A DNA stretch of 64,000 nt, taken from positions 3,291,501 through 3,355,500 of the forward strand of contig NZ_LT629752.1 of NCBI RefSeq assembly GCF_900105145.1, given 5' to 3'. The position numbers and the translations under genes were made by a program. Position 1 is the first letter of the stretch. Each line of letters begins with the position of its first letter. The notes beneath the pieces were generated by a model. That model searched no databases, had not been told where the DNA came from, and saw nothing but the letters and a program-made list of their open reading frames with translations. This DNA is from Polaribacter sp. KT25b (GTDB taxonomy: Bacteria > Bacteroidota > Bacteroidia > Flavobacteriales > Flavobacteriaceae). Below, one piece after another: positions 6,917-16,136 of the stretch.

Positions 6917-9900
6917 TTTCGTCAAATTTAGATTCGATTATAGCTCTTTCTACTTCTTCTTTACTTACTTTTTCTCCTGTTTTTAGCCATTTTATACCCA
7001 CTTTTATAGAATTGGAAACAGACAATAATAATGGTAACATAATCAATGTTAAAACGGTTGCAATTGCAATTCCGTAAGAAATAGAAATTGCCATAGGTTT
7101 TAAAAATTGTGCTTGTCTACTTTTTTCTAATAATAAAGGTGCCAAACCTGCAATTGTAGTTAAAGATGTTAAGAAAATTGCTCTAAATCGAGATTGACCT
7201 GCTTTAATTAAAGCATCATCAAACTTTATTCCTTCTTTTAAATAATTATTAAACTTCCCTATTAAGACCAAGCCATCGTTTACCATAATACCTATTAAGG
7301 CAATGATTCCTAAAAAGGATAAAATACCAATAGGAAAATTATGAAAATAGTGTCCTAAAGCAACTCCTATCATACTAAAAGGAATCATAATAATTAATAA
7401 AATTGGCTGACTATAAGAACGAAATGTAAATGCAATAACAATATAAATTAATAATAATATTATTGGTAAAACAATATTTAATGAATCTTTTGTTTTATTT
7501 GCTTCTCTATTTTGACCTTCGTAAAGCGCAGAAATAGAGTGATATTTAGACATAATTTTAGGCATTATACGTACTTTAATATCATCTAAAACGTCTGCGG
7601 CACTTGTTTCTAAATCTCTTAAATCTGCCGTGATTTGTATTTCTCTTTTTCCGTTTAAGTGATTAATAGCAATATCACCTCTTTTTATGGTGTAGTTTCC
7701 AATTTCTGAAAACGGAATTCGAACTCCTGTTGGTGTTACAATACGCATATCATCTAAATTTTTAATAGAAGATCTGTCGTTTCTATTATAACGTACCCAA
7801 ACTTTTATTTCATCTTGCCCTCGTTGAAAACGTTGTGCTTGCATACCAAAGAACCCATTACGTACTTGTGCCATTACAGATTGTAAACTTAGTCCTAATA
7901 AATATGCATTATCTTTTAATGTAATACTAACTTCTTTAATCCCTGCTGGATCATTATCAGCAATATCCTTTAAAAGTATATTACTTTCTAATTCTTGTTT
8001 TAGTTCTTGCTTGGCAGCTTTTAATTCATCTATATTATTTCCTAAAAGAGAAACTGCTACAGGACTTCCTCCAAAATTTCCTCCCGAACCAAAAACTAAA
8101 CTTTCTACTCCTTGTACTTTTCCTACTTTATCACTTATTGAATTTGTTATTTCTGGTGATGAAAAATCTCTAGCTTCACCAGGTAATAAGTTTACTGTTA
8201 AGGTAGCGTTTGCACTTCCCGGACCAACTCTTTTTATTACGTTTTCTATTACTTGTAAATCTCCCGATTGTTTTGCAGAATATTCTTTATTAATAAGCCA
8301 AACTTTTTCTTCTATAGAAGAAATAATAGAATCTGTAATTTGATCATTTGTTCCTTGTGGCATTGTTAGTACAATCTGAACTCTATCACTTGCAACTCTT
8401 GGAAAAAATGATTGTTTAACTACCCCAGCATCCATAGCAAATTTGGTAAAAATCATTAATGCAATTGGTATAGAAAAGGCTAATATTTTATATTTTAAAC
8501 CAAACTTTAAAAATGGTATGTATAATTTATCTCTCAATTTCATTAATAAACCATCTGCAAATTTGTTTATTTTATTAAAAAACGTATCAATAACATTTTT
8601 CTTTTTTTCTTCTCCTTTTTCTAATCTTTTTCTATCTAAAGCTTTAGAATGTGCAATATGTGCAGGTAAAATAACTAATGCTTCTATTAGAGAAACACTT
8701 AAAGTTAAAAGTACAATAGTAGAAACTTGACTAAAGAAATTTCCCATTCTTCCATCAACAAAAAAGAAGGTAGAAAATGCTATAATAGTAGTTAAAATTG
8801 CAGATACAATTGGCGGAATTACTTCCATCGTACCGTCTATTGCTGCTTGTATTTTAGATTTTCCTAAATCGTAATAATGGTGGTAAATATTTTCTCCAAT
8901 TACAATTCCATCATCAACCAAAATCCCGATAACGATTATCATCCCAAAGAGCGATAAAATATTAATGGTAACATCAAATTGAGCAGCAAAAATAAACATT
9001 CCAAAAAAGGCAACAGGTAAACCAAAAGCTACCCAAATTGCTAGACGTAAGTTTAAAAAGAGTGCTAAAAAGAATAAGACTAATAAGATACCAACAATAC
9101 CATTTTCTACTAATAATCTTGTTCTTCCATTTAAAGAAATCGAAGAATCACTCGTAATATTTAATTGTACATTTTGATTTTCTTGATTGTATTTATGAAT
9201 GTATTCTTTAATTTTATCTGCTGTAGTAAGTAAATCTTCATTATTAGTATTACTTACCGTAACATCTATAGCTAAATTGCCATTATAATATAATCTATCT
9301 GGTGTTTCTGACCAAGTATCTCTTACTTCTGCAATATCTTTTAAACGAATAATGTTTCCGTTAGTTTCTGTTCTTACAATTAAATTTTGCAATTCAATAC
9401 CATAGTAAGAACGATTACTTGCTCTAATTAAATAATCTTCTTGAGCGGTTTTTATATTTCCACCAGTTATTAAAAGATTCGAATTTTGAATAGCAGTTCC
9501 AACTTCAGCAAAAGACATGTTATAAGCACGTAAATCACTTTCTCTAACTGCAATTTCTATTTCTTCATCTGGAAATCCAGAAAGCGAAACTTGAGAAATT
9601 CCTTCTATTCCTCTAATATCATTTTCTACACCTCTAGCATATTGTTTTATGGCTTTTAAAGGAATACCATCTCCACTTACAGTAAAACTGATAGTAGGTC
9701 TTATATTTTCTACTTTAGCAATTACGGCAGGTTCCATTCCAGAAGGAAAAGAAGGAACGCGATCTACTGCATTTTTTACATCAGTTAAAACAATATCAAT
9801 ATTTTTTCCTCTTTCTATCTCTATACTTACCGTAGCAGAATTTTCTCTAGATACAGATGTTACGCGTTCTACACCTAAAATTCCTTTTAAATTATCTTCA

Positions 9901-10103
9901 ATTTTTAAAACAACGCCTTCTTCCATTTCTTGTGGAGAAGCACCAGGATATGTTAAAGAAATATTTATCAACTCTGAATCTACAAGTGGAAAAAATGAAG
10001 ATTTCATGCTTAAAATACCAATAGAACCAAAAACTAGAAATGCAATAATAAATACATTTACTGCAACGGGGTATTTTATAAAATAGGTAATTATTTTTTT
10101 CAT
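6903..10103 (-). CDS. RND-family efflux pump, inner-membrane subunit (AcrB/HAE-1 type)
   Basis: The 1,066-residue protein has the twelve-helix RND plan: one helix at about 10-30, a large periplasmic domain, six helices, a second periplasmic domain and five more helices, with internal duplication. The proton-relay motif GILVDDGIVIGEN is in the fourth helix (two adjacent Asp); the equivalent in the second half reads GIMVNDGLVLIGK. This supports proton-driven export of drugs, detergents or lipids. It lies between the adaptor gene (4 bp gap upstream) and the TolC gene (14 bp overlap). The substrate cannot be told from sequence; no local regulator is next to it. Confidence 0.95.
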   Translation of the reverse strand: MKKIITYFIKYPVAVNVFIIAFLVFGSIGILSMKSSFFPLVDSELINISLTYPGASPQEMEEGVVLKIEDNLKGILGVERVTSVSRENSATVSIEIERGKNIDIVLTDVKNAVDRVPSFPSGMEPAVIAKVENIRPTISFTVSGDGIPLKAIKQYARGVENDIRGIEGISQVSLSGFPDEEIEIAVRESDLRAYNMSFAEVGTAIQNSNLLITGGNIKTAQEDYLIRASNRSYYGIELQNLIVRTETNGNIIRLKDIAEVRDTWSETPDRLYYNGNLAIDVTVSNTNNEDLLTTADKIKEYIHKYNQENQNVQLNITSDSSISLNGRTRLLVENGIVGILLVLFFLALFLNLRLAIWVAFGLPVAFFGMFIFAAQFDVTINILSLFGMIIVIGILVDDGIVIGENIYHHYYDLGKSKIQAAIDGTMEVIPPIVSAILTTIIAFSTFFFVDGRMGNFFSQVSTIVLLTLSVSLIEALVILPAHIAHSKALDRKRLEKGEEKKKNVIDTFFNKINKFADGLLMKLRDKLYIPFLKFGLKYKILAFSIPIALMIFTKFAMDAGVVKQSFFPRVASDRVQIVLTMPQGTNDQITDSIISSIEEKVWLINKEYSAKQSGDLQVIENVIKRVGPGSANATLTVNLLPGEARDFSSPEITNSISDKVGKVQGVESLVFGSGGNFGGSPVAVSLLGNNIDELKAAKQELKQELESNILLKDIADNDPAGIKEVSITLKDNAYLLGLSLQSVMAQVRNGFFGMQAQRFQRGQDEIKVWVRYNRNDRSSIKNLDDMRIVTPTGVRIPFSEIGNYTIKRGDIAINHLNGKREIQITADLRDLETSAADVLDDIKVRIMPKIMSKYHSISALYEGQNREANKTKDSLNIVLPIILLLIYIVIAFTFRSYSQPILLIIMIPFSMIGVALGHYFHNFPIGILSFLGIIALIGIMVNDGLVLIGKFNNYLKEGIKFDDALIKAGQSRFRAIFLTSLTTIAGLAPLLLEKSRQAQFLKPMAISISYGIAIATVLTLIMLPLLLSVSNSIKVGIKWLKTGEKVSKEEVERAIIESKFDENEDH

Positions 10104-10107
10104 CTAA

Positions 10108-11220
10108 TTACTTTTTATTTATGGTTACAATCATTCCGTCAAAGGCACCCGGTAAATTTTGAGATAAGATTTTATCGTTATTTTTTAATCCTTTTACAAC
10201 AACTGTTTCTGCACCAAAGTATACTGGATTTATTTTTACCAATGTTAAAATACTATCGTTTTTTACGGTGTAAACTGCCGAATTTTCTACTAATAATTTT
10301 CTAGGAATTTCAATAGCATCAGTTTCAGAATTTGCTACTAAATCTGCTTCTAAAAACATACCTTCTTTTAAATCTTTATGAGAAACATCTACATAAGCTT
10401 TTATAGTTTGTGTAACTTGGTCTACTTTACCATTTACACGCACTACTTTTCCTGTATATTTTTTTGTTTTTTCTAAATTAGACAAAGCAACAGAATTACC
10501 AACTTTTAATAAGTCTGCAAATTCAGAATTTACAGAAACTTCCATTTCATAAACTTTAGGATCTATAAATTCTCCTAATTTCTGACCAACTCTTACTAAA
10601 GTTCCTGGGCTTACTAAAGCTTCTGTTAAAATTCCCGTAAAAGGAGCTCTTATTTGATGTTTAGACAAACGAACTTCTAAATTTTTAACATTATAATATG
10701 CTGTTACAATACCTCTACCGTTTATAAAATACTTTTCTTTATCCGAAGAAAAATTGGGTAATTTAGGTGTAGACTTATTCATATCAAACTCATTTACATA
10801 GTTTTCCCATTTTTTAAAGTCTGACGGATAATCTAAACGTAAATCTGGTAAAATAGCAGTTATTAAATTATTTAAATTGCTTTTTTGAGATTGTAAACTA
10901 GCGTAAAACTCATCACTATTAATACTTAATAACGTTTCGCCACGGTTATAATTTGTACCTGCTTTAAATAGTTTAATAGATGTTTTTAATACACCAGAAA
11001 CTTCAGAATAAATTTCAATTTTATTTTTTGCAGTTAAATTTCCGCTTGCAGTTAAAATAATAGGAATTTCTTTATTTATAACATTTTCTACAAAAACAGT
11101 TTTTATTTGTCTTTTAAATGTAGGCTTTGGCTTTTGATTTTTATCAACAAGATATTTTCCTAAAAAAATAGCGCCTATAATTGTTAAAATTCCTAGACTA
11201 GCAAGAATAATTTTTCTCAT
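10108..11220 (-). CDS. RND efflux periplasmic adaptor (membrane fusion protein)
   Basis: The 370-residue protein has an N-terminal signal anchor (about 5-24, IILASLGILTIIGAIFLG), then the HlyD/AcrA plan: barrel-sandwich halves (SGNLTAKNKIEIYSEVSGVL and HQIRAPFTGILTEALVSPG), a helical hairpin between them and a C-terminal beta-barrel and membrane-proximal domain. It bridges the RND pump and the outer-membrane channel. It is the first gene of the operon; upstream the minus strand has TATATTTG at 11271-11278, a -7 box match, about 50 bp before the ATG. Confidence 0.93.
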   Translation of the reverse strand: MRKIILASLGILTIIGAIFLGKYLVDKNQKPKPTFKRQIKTVFVENVINKEIPIILTASGNLTAKNKIEIYSEVSGVLKTSIKLFKAGTNYNRGETLLSINSDEFYASLQSQKSNLNNLITAILPDLRLDYPSDFKKWENYVNEFDMNKSTPKLPNFSSDKEKYFINGRGIVTAYYNVKNLEVRLSKHQIRAPFTGILTEALVSPGTLVRVGQKLGEFIDPKVYEMEVSVNSEFADLLKVGNSVALSNLEKTKKYTGKVVRVNGKVDQVTQTIKAYVDVSHKDLKEGMFLEADLVANSETDAIEIPRKLLVENSAVYTVKNDSILTLVKINPVYFGAETVVVKGLKNNDKILSQNLPGAFDGMIVTINKK

Positions 11221-11270
11221 AAATTGGTTTCGTTTAAATTTCTTTAAAAAAGAAGTTTTAATGATTTTTG

Positions 11271-11278
11271 CAAATATA
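11271..11278 (-). promoter_or_regulatory. Candidate -7 box of the efflux operon
   Basis: Reads TATATTTG on the minus strand, an exact TAnnTTTG match 51 bp before the adaptor ATG. No TTG is found at the normal spacing upstream. Confidence 0.4.
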
Positions 11279-11362
11279 GTTTTATGACATAGAGAATGTT
11301 GGATAGTTATAAGACAAGATTGTTAAAGAAATGTTATAATTCCTTATTTTTAGCCAAGTCTT

Positions 11363-11467
11363 ATGAATGGAGCACTTTTTTTAACATTTGCATTTTTTCT
11401 ATCATATACTCTTTTCTCTTTTTTTGAAAATTACATTGGCAATATTCCCTCAAAACACAAGCTTTAA
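11363..11467 (+). CDS. Possible 34-residue hydrophobic peptide
   Basis: An ATG-to-TAA frame (MNGALFLTFAFFLSY...) predicts one membrane helix at about residues 4-22 and a short polar tail ending KHKL. It sits in the 348-bp gap between the efflux adaptor and the TonB receptor and ends 6 bp before the first operator-like palindrome. Chance frames of this size are common in A/T-rich DNA, and F/L/I codons make them look hydrophobic, so this is weak. Confidence 0.22.
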   Translation: MNGALFLTFAFFLSYTLFSFFENYIGNIPSKHKL

Positions 11468-11472
11468 AAATA

Positions 11473-11495
11473 TTATTTAGATTTATTATAAATAA
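11473..11495 (+). promoter_or_regulatory. Operator-like palindrome 1 upstream of the TonB receptor promoter
   Basis: TTATTTAGA, five bases, TATAAATAA: an imperfect 23-bp palindrome ending just before the -33 TTG (11497-11499). A near copy in inverted orientation is at 11540-11562. Size, A/T-richness and target gene fit a metal-dependent repressor such as Fur. Confidence 0.55.
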
Positions 11496-11496
11496 C

Positions 11497-11527
11497 TTGC
11501 ATACATCATTATTGTAAAATATATTTG
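11497..11527 (+). promoter_or_regulatory. Promoter of the TonB receptor gene
   Basis: TTG at 11497-11499, a 20-bp spacer and TATATTTG at 11520-11527: a full match to the Bacteroidota housekeeping promoter. Transcription should start near 11533, about 35 nt before the ATG. Confidence 0.75.
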
Positions 11528-11539
11528 CCAAAAAAAAAG

Positions 11540-11562
11540 TTATTTATATTTAATCTAAATAA
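11540..11562 (+). promoter_or_regulatory. Operator-like palindrome 2 downstream of the predicted start site
   Basis: TTATTTATA, five bases, TCTAAATAA. Read on the other strand it matches palindrome 1 at all but two positions of the 23. It covers the 5' leader between start site and ATG, where a bound repressor would block transcription. Confidence 0.55.
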
Positions 11563-11568
11563 AAACAA

Positions 11569-13992
11569 ATGAAATATCAATTACTAACCACACTATTACT
11601 TTTAACCACTTTTATAACATTTAGTCAGAATTCAACAATTACAGGAATCATTAAAGACAACTCTAAAAACGCCTTGTCTGAAGTTACAATATCAGCAAAA
11701 GGAACAACCAAAGGAACACAAACAAATGAAAAAGGAGAATTTAAATTAGAAAATATTGAAAACGGAAACTATACTCTATCAATTTCTTACTTAGGCTATA
11801 AAACAAAAGAAATTAAAATTTCAATCTTAAAAAAAGAAACTAAAAACTTAGGAACAATTATACTCTTTGAAGGAAATGAAATTCTAAGCGAAGTAATTAT
11901 CGAAGGTAAAAGAACGAATAAATTCTCGCGAAAAAAAACAGCTTATGTTGCTAAACTTCCACTTAAAGATATAGAAAATACTCAAGTTTACAGCACAATT
12001 ACAAGCGAATTAATAGAATCTCAATTAGTTACAAATTTTGATGATGCCTTAAAAAATACTGCTGGTGTAGAACAACTTTGGACTTCTACAGGACGTGGTG
12101 GCGATGGCGCTGGATATTATTCTTTACGTGGTTTTTCTGTTCAACCACAATTAGTAAATGGTTTGCCCGGCTTAACAAACGGAACAATAAATCCTGCTAA
12201 TATTGAAAGAATTGAAGTCTTAAAAGGGCCTTCTGCAACTTTATTTGGTAACACAGTAAGTTCTTACGGAGGATTGATAAATGTGGTTACTAAAAAGCCT
12301 TTTGTTGGCACTGGAGGACAAATTTCTTTCACTTCTGGTTCTTTTGGATTGAATCAAATAATTGGAGATTTTAACACCGCTTTAAGTGAAGAAGATAATA
12401 TCTATTTTAGATTAAACACAGCTTATACTTCTCAACAAAGTTGGCAAGATGCTGGTTTTATGAAATCTTTTTTTGTGGCTCCTTCAATTTCTTATAAAGT
12501 AAATAATAAATTATCATTTTCTTTTTATGCAGAAATTACACAAGCAGAACAAACAAATCCTACATTTTTGTTCTTAAATAGGGCTGCTCCACAAAAAAAT
12601 ACAAATTTAGAAGATTTAGGATACAACAATTCATTATCCTTTACAAGTAACGATTTAACTCTAGAAAATCCGAATCAGAATTATAGAGTAGAAATGGATT
12701 ATAAATTATCAGAAAACTGGAAATCACAAACTTTATTATCTAAAAGCACAACTTCTACAAAAGGATATTACTCTTATGTTTATGATTTTGGGACCTTTGC
12801 TACAGATACTTTTTCAAGATACATCAACAAGCAAAATGCAAACACACAAACTACTGATATTCAACAAAATTTTATTGGCGATTTTAAAATAGCTTCTTTA
12901 AGAAACAGAATGGTTATTGGTTTAGATTATTTTTCTGCAACGCAAACAGATAATGGAACTGGTTATGCTTTTTATGGAAACGTAAATCCTGATGGAACTA
13001 CAAATGGAGATCATCCTTTTACGGCTGCTGTAGAAACAACTGCTTATCCTTTATCAACTTCTGGTGTAGATGCAGCCTTAGCTTCACAAGGCGTTAACAA
13101 TTCAAAATCTCGAAACGAAATTTATAGTTTATATGCTTCGGATGTTATCGATTTAACAAATAATTTTTCGGCAATGGTTGGTTTAAGATTAGATAGATTT
13201 GTAAACGAAGGCGATGTTACAACGGATGATGATAATTATAATCAAACTACATTATCTCCAAAAGTTGGATTGTTGTTTCAGCCGATAAAAGAAAAACTAT
13301 CTCTTTTTACAAATTATCAAAATGGTTTTACAAATGTAGCGCCACAATTAGTTGGAGATCCTAGTGCTGGAGCGCAAACTTTAAAAACATTTACACCAGA
13401 AAAAGCAAATCAATTTGAATTCGGAATTAAAACAAATCTTTTTAAAAACAAATTAAACGCAACTATTAGTTACTATAATATTAAGGTAATTGACAGAGTT
13501 ATAACAGATCCTTCTTCGCCTTTTAACAAAATACAAGGTGGTGAAGTAGAAAGTAAAGGTTTTGAAATTGAATTAAATGCAAATCCTGTTGATGGCCTAA
13601 ATATTAGAGCTGGTTTTAGCAATAATGATAGCGAAACTACAAAATCTGATAACACAGAAATTTTAAATAAAAGACCTTTAGAAGCGGGTCCTGAAACTTT
13701 ATATAATCTTTGGGCAAATTATGAATTTCAAGAAGGAAATTTAGAAGGTTTTGGAATTGGTTTTGGCTTCAACGGCGCAAGTGAACGATTTGCTATCAAC
13801 TATGTTTCAACGGGCGATTTTATGTTGCCAAGTTATACAATTGCAAACTCAACCATTTTTTATCAAGCAGAAAAATACAGACTTAGTTTAAAAGTTAACA
13901 ATCTATTTGATAAAGAATATTACAAAGGTTGGACAACGATAAACCCACAACCTCCAAGAGCAGTTTTAGCAAACTTTACATATACATTTTAA
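11569..13992 (+). CDS. TonB-dependent siderophore-type receptor
   Basis: The 807-residue protein has a signal peptide (cleavage near TFSQ), a carboxypeptidase-regulatory-like beta domain (about 22-105), a plug domain (about 140-260, with NVVTKKP) and a 22-strand barrel ending in an aromatic residue (ANFTYTF). The plug segment VLKGPSATLFG is typical of the FhuA/FpvA siderophore receptor group. It imports a ferric chelate through the outer membrane with TonB energy. The promoter is framed by two palindromic operators and a PepSY protein gene follows, both usual for iron-repressed uptake genes. The exact ligand is unknown. Confidence 0.92.
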   Translation: MKYQLLTTLLLLTTFITFSQNSTITGIIKDNSKNALSEVTISAKGTTKGTQTNEKGEFKLENIENGNYTLSISYLGYKTKEIKISILKKETKNLGTIILFEGNEILSEVIIEGKRTNKFSRKKTAYVAKLPLKDIENTQVYSTITSELIESQLVTNFDDALKNTAGVEQLWTSTGRGGDGAGYYSLRGFSVQPQLVNGLPGLTNGTINPANIERIEVLKGPSATLFGNTVSSYGGLINVVTKKPFVGTGGQISFTSGSFGLNQIIGDFNTALSEEDNIYFRLNTAYTSQQSWQDAGFMKSFFVAPSISYKVNNKLSFSFYAEITQAEQTNPTFLFLNRAAPQKNTNLEDLGYNNSLSFTSNDLTLENPNQNYRVEMDYKLSENWKSQTLLSKSTTSTKGYYSYVYDFGTFATDTFSRYINKQNANTQTTDIQQNFIGDFKIASLRNRMVIGLDYFSATQTDNGTGYAFYGNVNPDGTTNGDHPFTAAVETTAYPLSTSGVDAALASQGVNNSKSRNEIYSLYASDVIDLTNNFSAMVGLRLDRFVNEGDVTTDDDNYNQTTLSPKVGLLFQPIKEKLSLFTNYQNGFTNVAPQLVGDPSAGAQTLKTFTPEKANQFEFGIKTNLFKNKLNATISYYNIKVIDRVITDPSSPFNKIQGGEVESKGFEIELNANPVDGLNIRAGFSNNDSETTKSDNTEILNKRPLEAGPETLYNLWANYEFQEGNLEGFGIGFGFNGASERFAINYVSTGDFMLPSYTIANSTIFYQAEKYRLSLKVNNLFDKEYYKGWTTINPQPPRAVLANFTYTF

Positions 13993-14006
13993 AAAAATCA
14001 ACAATT

Positions 14007-14034
14007 AAGAGCATCATTTATTTGATGCTCTTTT
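14007..14034 (+). terminator. Intrinsic terminator between TonB receptor and PepSY genes
   Basis: A perfect 10-bp stem (14007-14016 with 14023-14032) with loop TTTATT followed by TT. It lies inside the 61-bp gap between the two genes and probably lowers expression of the downstream gene. The T tract is short, so some read-through is likely. Confidence 0.7.
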
Positions 14035-14053
14035 GTGGTTATAATTACACTCT

Positions 14054-15187
14054 ATGAAAACAAAAAAAATAATCTTTCAGCTTCATAAAATACTAGGTTT
14101 AACAACAGGTATTGTCGTTTTTATTGTGGCAATTACAGGTTGTTGTTGGACTTTTAGAGAAGAAATTGAAAGTTTATACGATGATTATAAAACTGTTGCA
14201 CAACAAGAAGGGACAATAATTACCGTTACAAAAGCTAAAAAAATTGCGCAAAAAATTTTCCCTGAAAACACTGTTCATGGCACTGTTTTTAAAAAGCAAA
14301 ATGATGCTGTAGAAGTTATTTTTTATGATGCAGAACCAGAATTTTATCAAAGTGTATTCTTAAATCCATATTCTGGAGAAATCATACAAATTGATAATCA
14401 TTTAACTGGTTTTTTTGCTTTTATTTTAAAAGGACACATGCGTGTTTGGTTGCCAAAAAAAATTGGTGAGAATGTAGTTGGAGCATCTATCTTAATTTTT
14501 ATTTTAATTATTATTTCTGGTTTTATCTTATGGATTCCTAAAAAACGTAAAAACCTAAAACAACGCATAAAATTCGATTGGAAAAAAACTACAAAATGGA
14601 AACGCAAAAATTTTGATTTGCATACTGTAACTGGTTTTTACATTTGCTCACTAGCTTTTATAATTGCATTTACAGGTTCTTTTATGTCTTATGACTGGCT
14701 TAAATATGTGGTTTATAAATCTACTGGAGGACAACGAACAGTAGTTTTTAAAGTACCCGAAAATAGAGATTCAATTGCAATAGCAAGCACAACAAAACCA
14801 ATAGATTTATTAATTCCTAGGTTACAAAAGGAGAGTCCAAATGCAGATGGTTTTGAGCTTCATTATCCAAAAACAAAAGAAGAAAGTATTTACGTAGAAG
14901 TATCTAAAAGTAAAGGTTTATTTTATGATTCTGATTTTCGCTTTTTTGATCAAAACTCTTTAAAAGAAATAGAAACAGAAGCTATTTATGGTAAATATGA
15001 AAATGCTACAATTCCTGATAAAATATTAAGAATGAATTATGACATTCATATTGGTGCAATTGGCGGAATTACAGGAAAAATTATTGCTTTTTTTGTTAGT
15101 TTACTAACAGCTACTTTACCAGTAACTGGCGTTTTATTGTGGTTTGGAAGAAAATATAAGAAGAATAAAACACCAACTATAAAGTAA
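14054..15187 (+). CDS. PepSY-domain iron-regulated membrane protein
   Basis: The 377-residue protein has four hydrophobic helices (about 15-35, 140-162, 195-217 and 340-365) and PepSY-type extracytoplasmic segments between them, with the family motif HKILGLTTGIV at the N-terminus and an internal repeat of it (HTVTGFYICSLAFIIAFTGS). Such proteins are found next to siderophore receptors and some act as inner-membrane ferric-siderophore reductases (FoxB/PiuB type). Histidines in helices 1, 2 and 3 would fit heme binding. Its position after the TonB receptor supports release of iron from the chelate, but this is inference. Confidence 0.88.
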   Translation: MKTKKIIFQLHKILGLTTGIVVFIVAITGCCWTFREEIESLYDDYKTVAQQEGTIITVTKAKKIAQKIFPENTVHGTVFKKQNDAVEVIFYDAEPEFYQSVFLNPYSGEIIQIDNHLTGFFAFILKGHMRVWLPKKIGENVVGASILIFILIIISGFILWIPKKRKNLKQRIKFDWKKTTKWKRKNFDLHTVTGFYICSLAFIIAFTGSFMSYDWLKYVVYKSTGGQRTVVFKVPENRDSIAIASTTKPIDLLIPRLQKESPNADGFELHYPKTKEESIYVEVSKSKGLFYDSDFRFFDQNSLKEIETEAIYGKYENATIPDKILRMNYDIHIGAIGGITGKIIAFFVSLLTATLPVTGVLLWFGRKYKKNKTPTIK

Positions 15188-15241
15188 AATTTATAGTACC
15201 ACTTTTTTTTAGCATCTTTATATCTTCAAAAAAATATAAAG

Positions 15242-16135
15242 ATGTCTTCTAATTTCAGAATTTCTCGTGCTTTTAAAAATGCCAAAAGAATTTGTTTTAA
15301 TACTGATTCTAAGTTTGTATTTTTTAGCGATTCTCACAGAGGAAACAATGGTTTTGCAGACGATTTTGCGCACAACCGAAACATGTTTAAACATGCTTTA
15401 GAACATTACTATAACAACGATTTTACCTATATAGAATTAGGTGATGGAGATGAATTATGGGAAAACAGAAACTTTACAAATATTTTTAAGGCCAATAAAC
15501 ATATTTATATGTGGCTTAAAAAGTTTCATGAAAATGACAGATTACACTTCATTTGGGGAAATCATGACATGAAATATAAATATCCCAAAACAATTCGTAA
15601 GAACTTACACTATTATTACGACTCAATATCAGACACCAAAAAAGAATTATTAGTTGGCGCATCATTTTCTGAAGCAATTATTTTAGAGGATGAAAATTCT
15701 GGAAAGAAGATTTTTTTATTACATGGTCATCAAGCAGATTGGTTTAATTATGTTTTTTGGAAATTTAGCAGTTTCTTAGTAAAAGTACTTTGGAAACCCT
15801 TACAAATTCTAGGTTTTTCAGATCCAACAAGTCCCGCTCAAAACTTTAAAGAACGCATAAAAGTAGAATATAAATTAGAAAAATGGATTCAAGAAAATAA
15901 TAATCAAATGATGATTACAGGACACACACACAGACCTCGTTTTCCTGCTAAAAACGAAATTCCTTTTTTTAATGATGGAAGCTGTGTGCATCCAAGATCA
16001 ATTACAGGAATAGAAATTGAAAACAATGAAATCTGTTTGATAAAATGGCATATTATTACTCTAGAAAACGGAACTTTGCAAATAAAAAGAACCGTTTTAG
16101 AAGGTCCAGAAAACTTAAAACATTATATGAATTAA
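15242..16135 (+). CDS. Calcineurin-like metallophosphoesterase
   Basis: The 297-residue cytosolic protein carries the full set of dimetal phosphoesterase motifs in order: SDSHRGN, GDGDELWENR, GNHDM, HGHQADW and GHTHRPRF. The last two resemble the UDP-2,3-diacylglucosamine hydrolase (LpxH/LpxI-like) arrangement, but the protein is longer and has an extra segment (about 165-200), so it is better called a general metallophosphoesterase. It probably begins a run of genes that continues with the GNAT-like protein 1 bp downstream. Start ATG is at 15242 after an A-rich leader. Confidence 0.9.
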   Translation: MSSNFRISRAFKNAKRICFNTDSKFVFFSDSHRGNNGFADDFAHNRNMFKHALEHYYNNDFTYIELGDGDELWENRNFTNIFKANKHIYMWLKKFHENDRLHFIWGNHDMKYKYPKTIRKNLHYYYDSISDTKKELLVGASFSEAIILEDENSGKKIFLLHGHQADWFNYVFWKFSSFLVKVLWKPLQILGFSDPTSPAQNFKERIKVEYKLEKWIQENNNQMMITGHTHRPRFPAKNEIPFFNDGSCVHPRSITGIEIENNEICLIKWHIITLENGTLQIKRTVLEGPENLKHYMN

Positions 16136-16136
16136 T

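Noticed and set aside
9649..10086. 145-codon plus-strand frame inside the RND gene
   Set aside because: Antisense shadow of a well-defined minus-strand pump; translation has no family features and the codons mirror the other strand.
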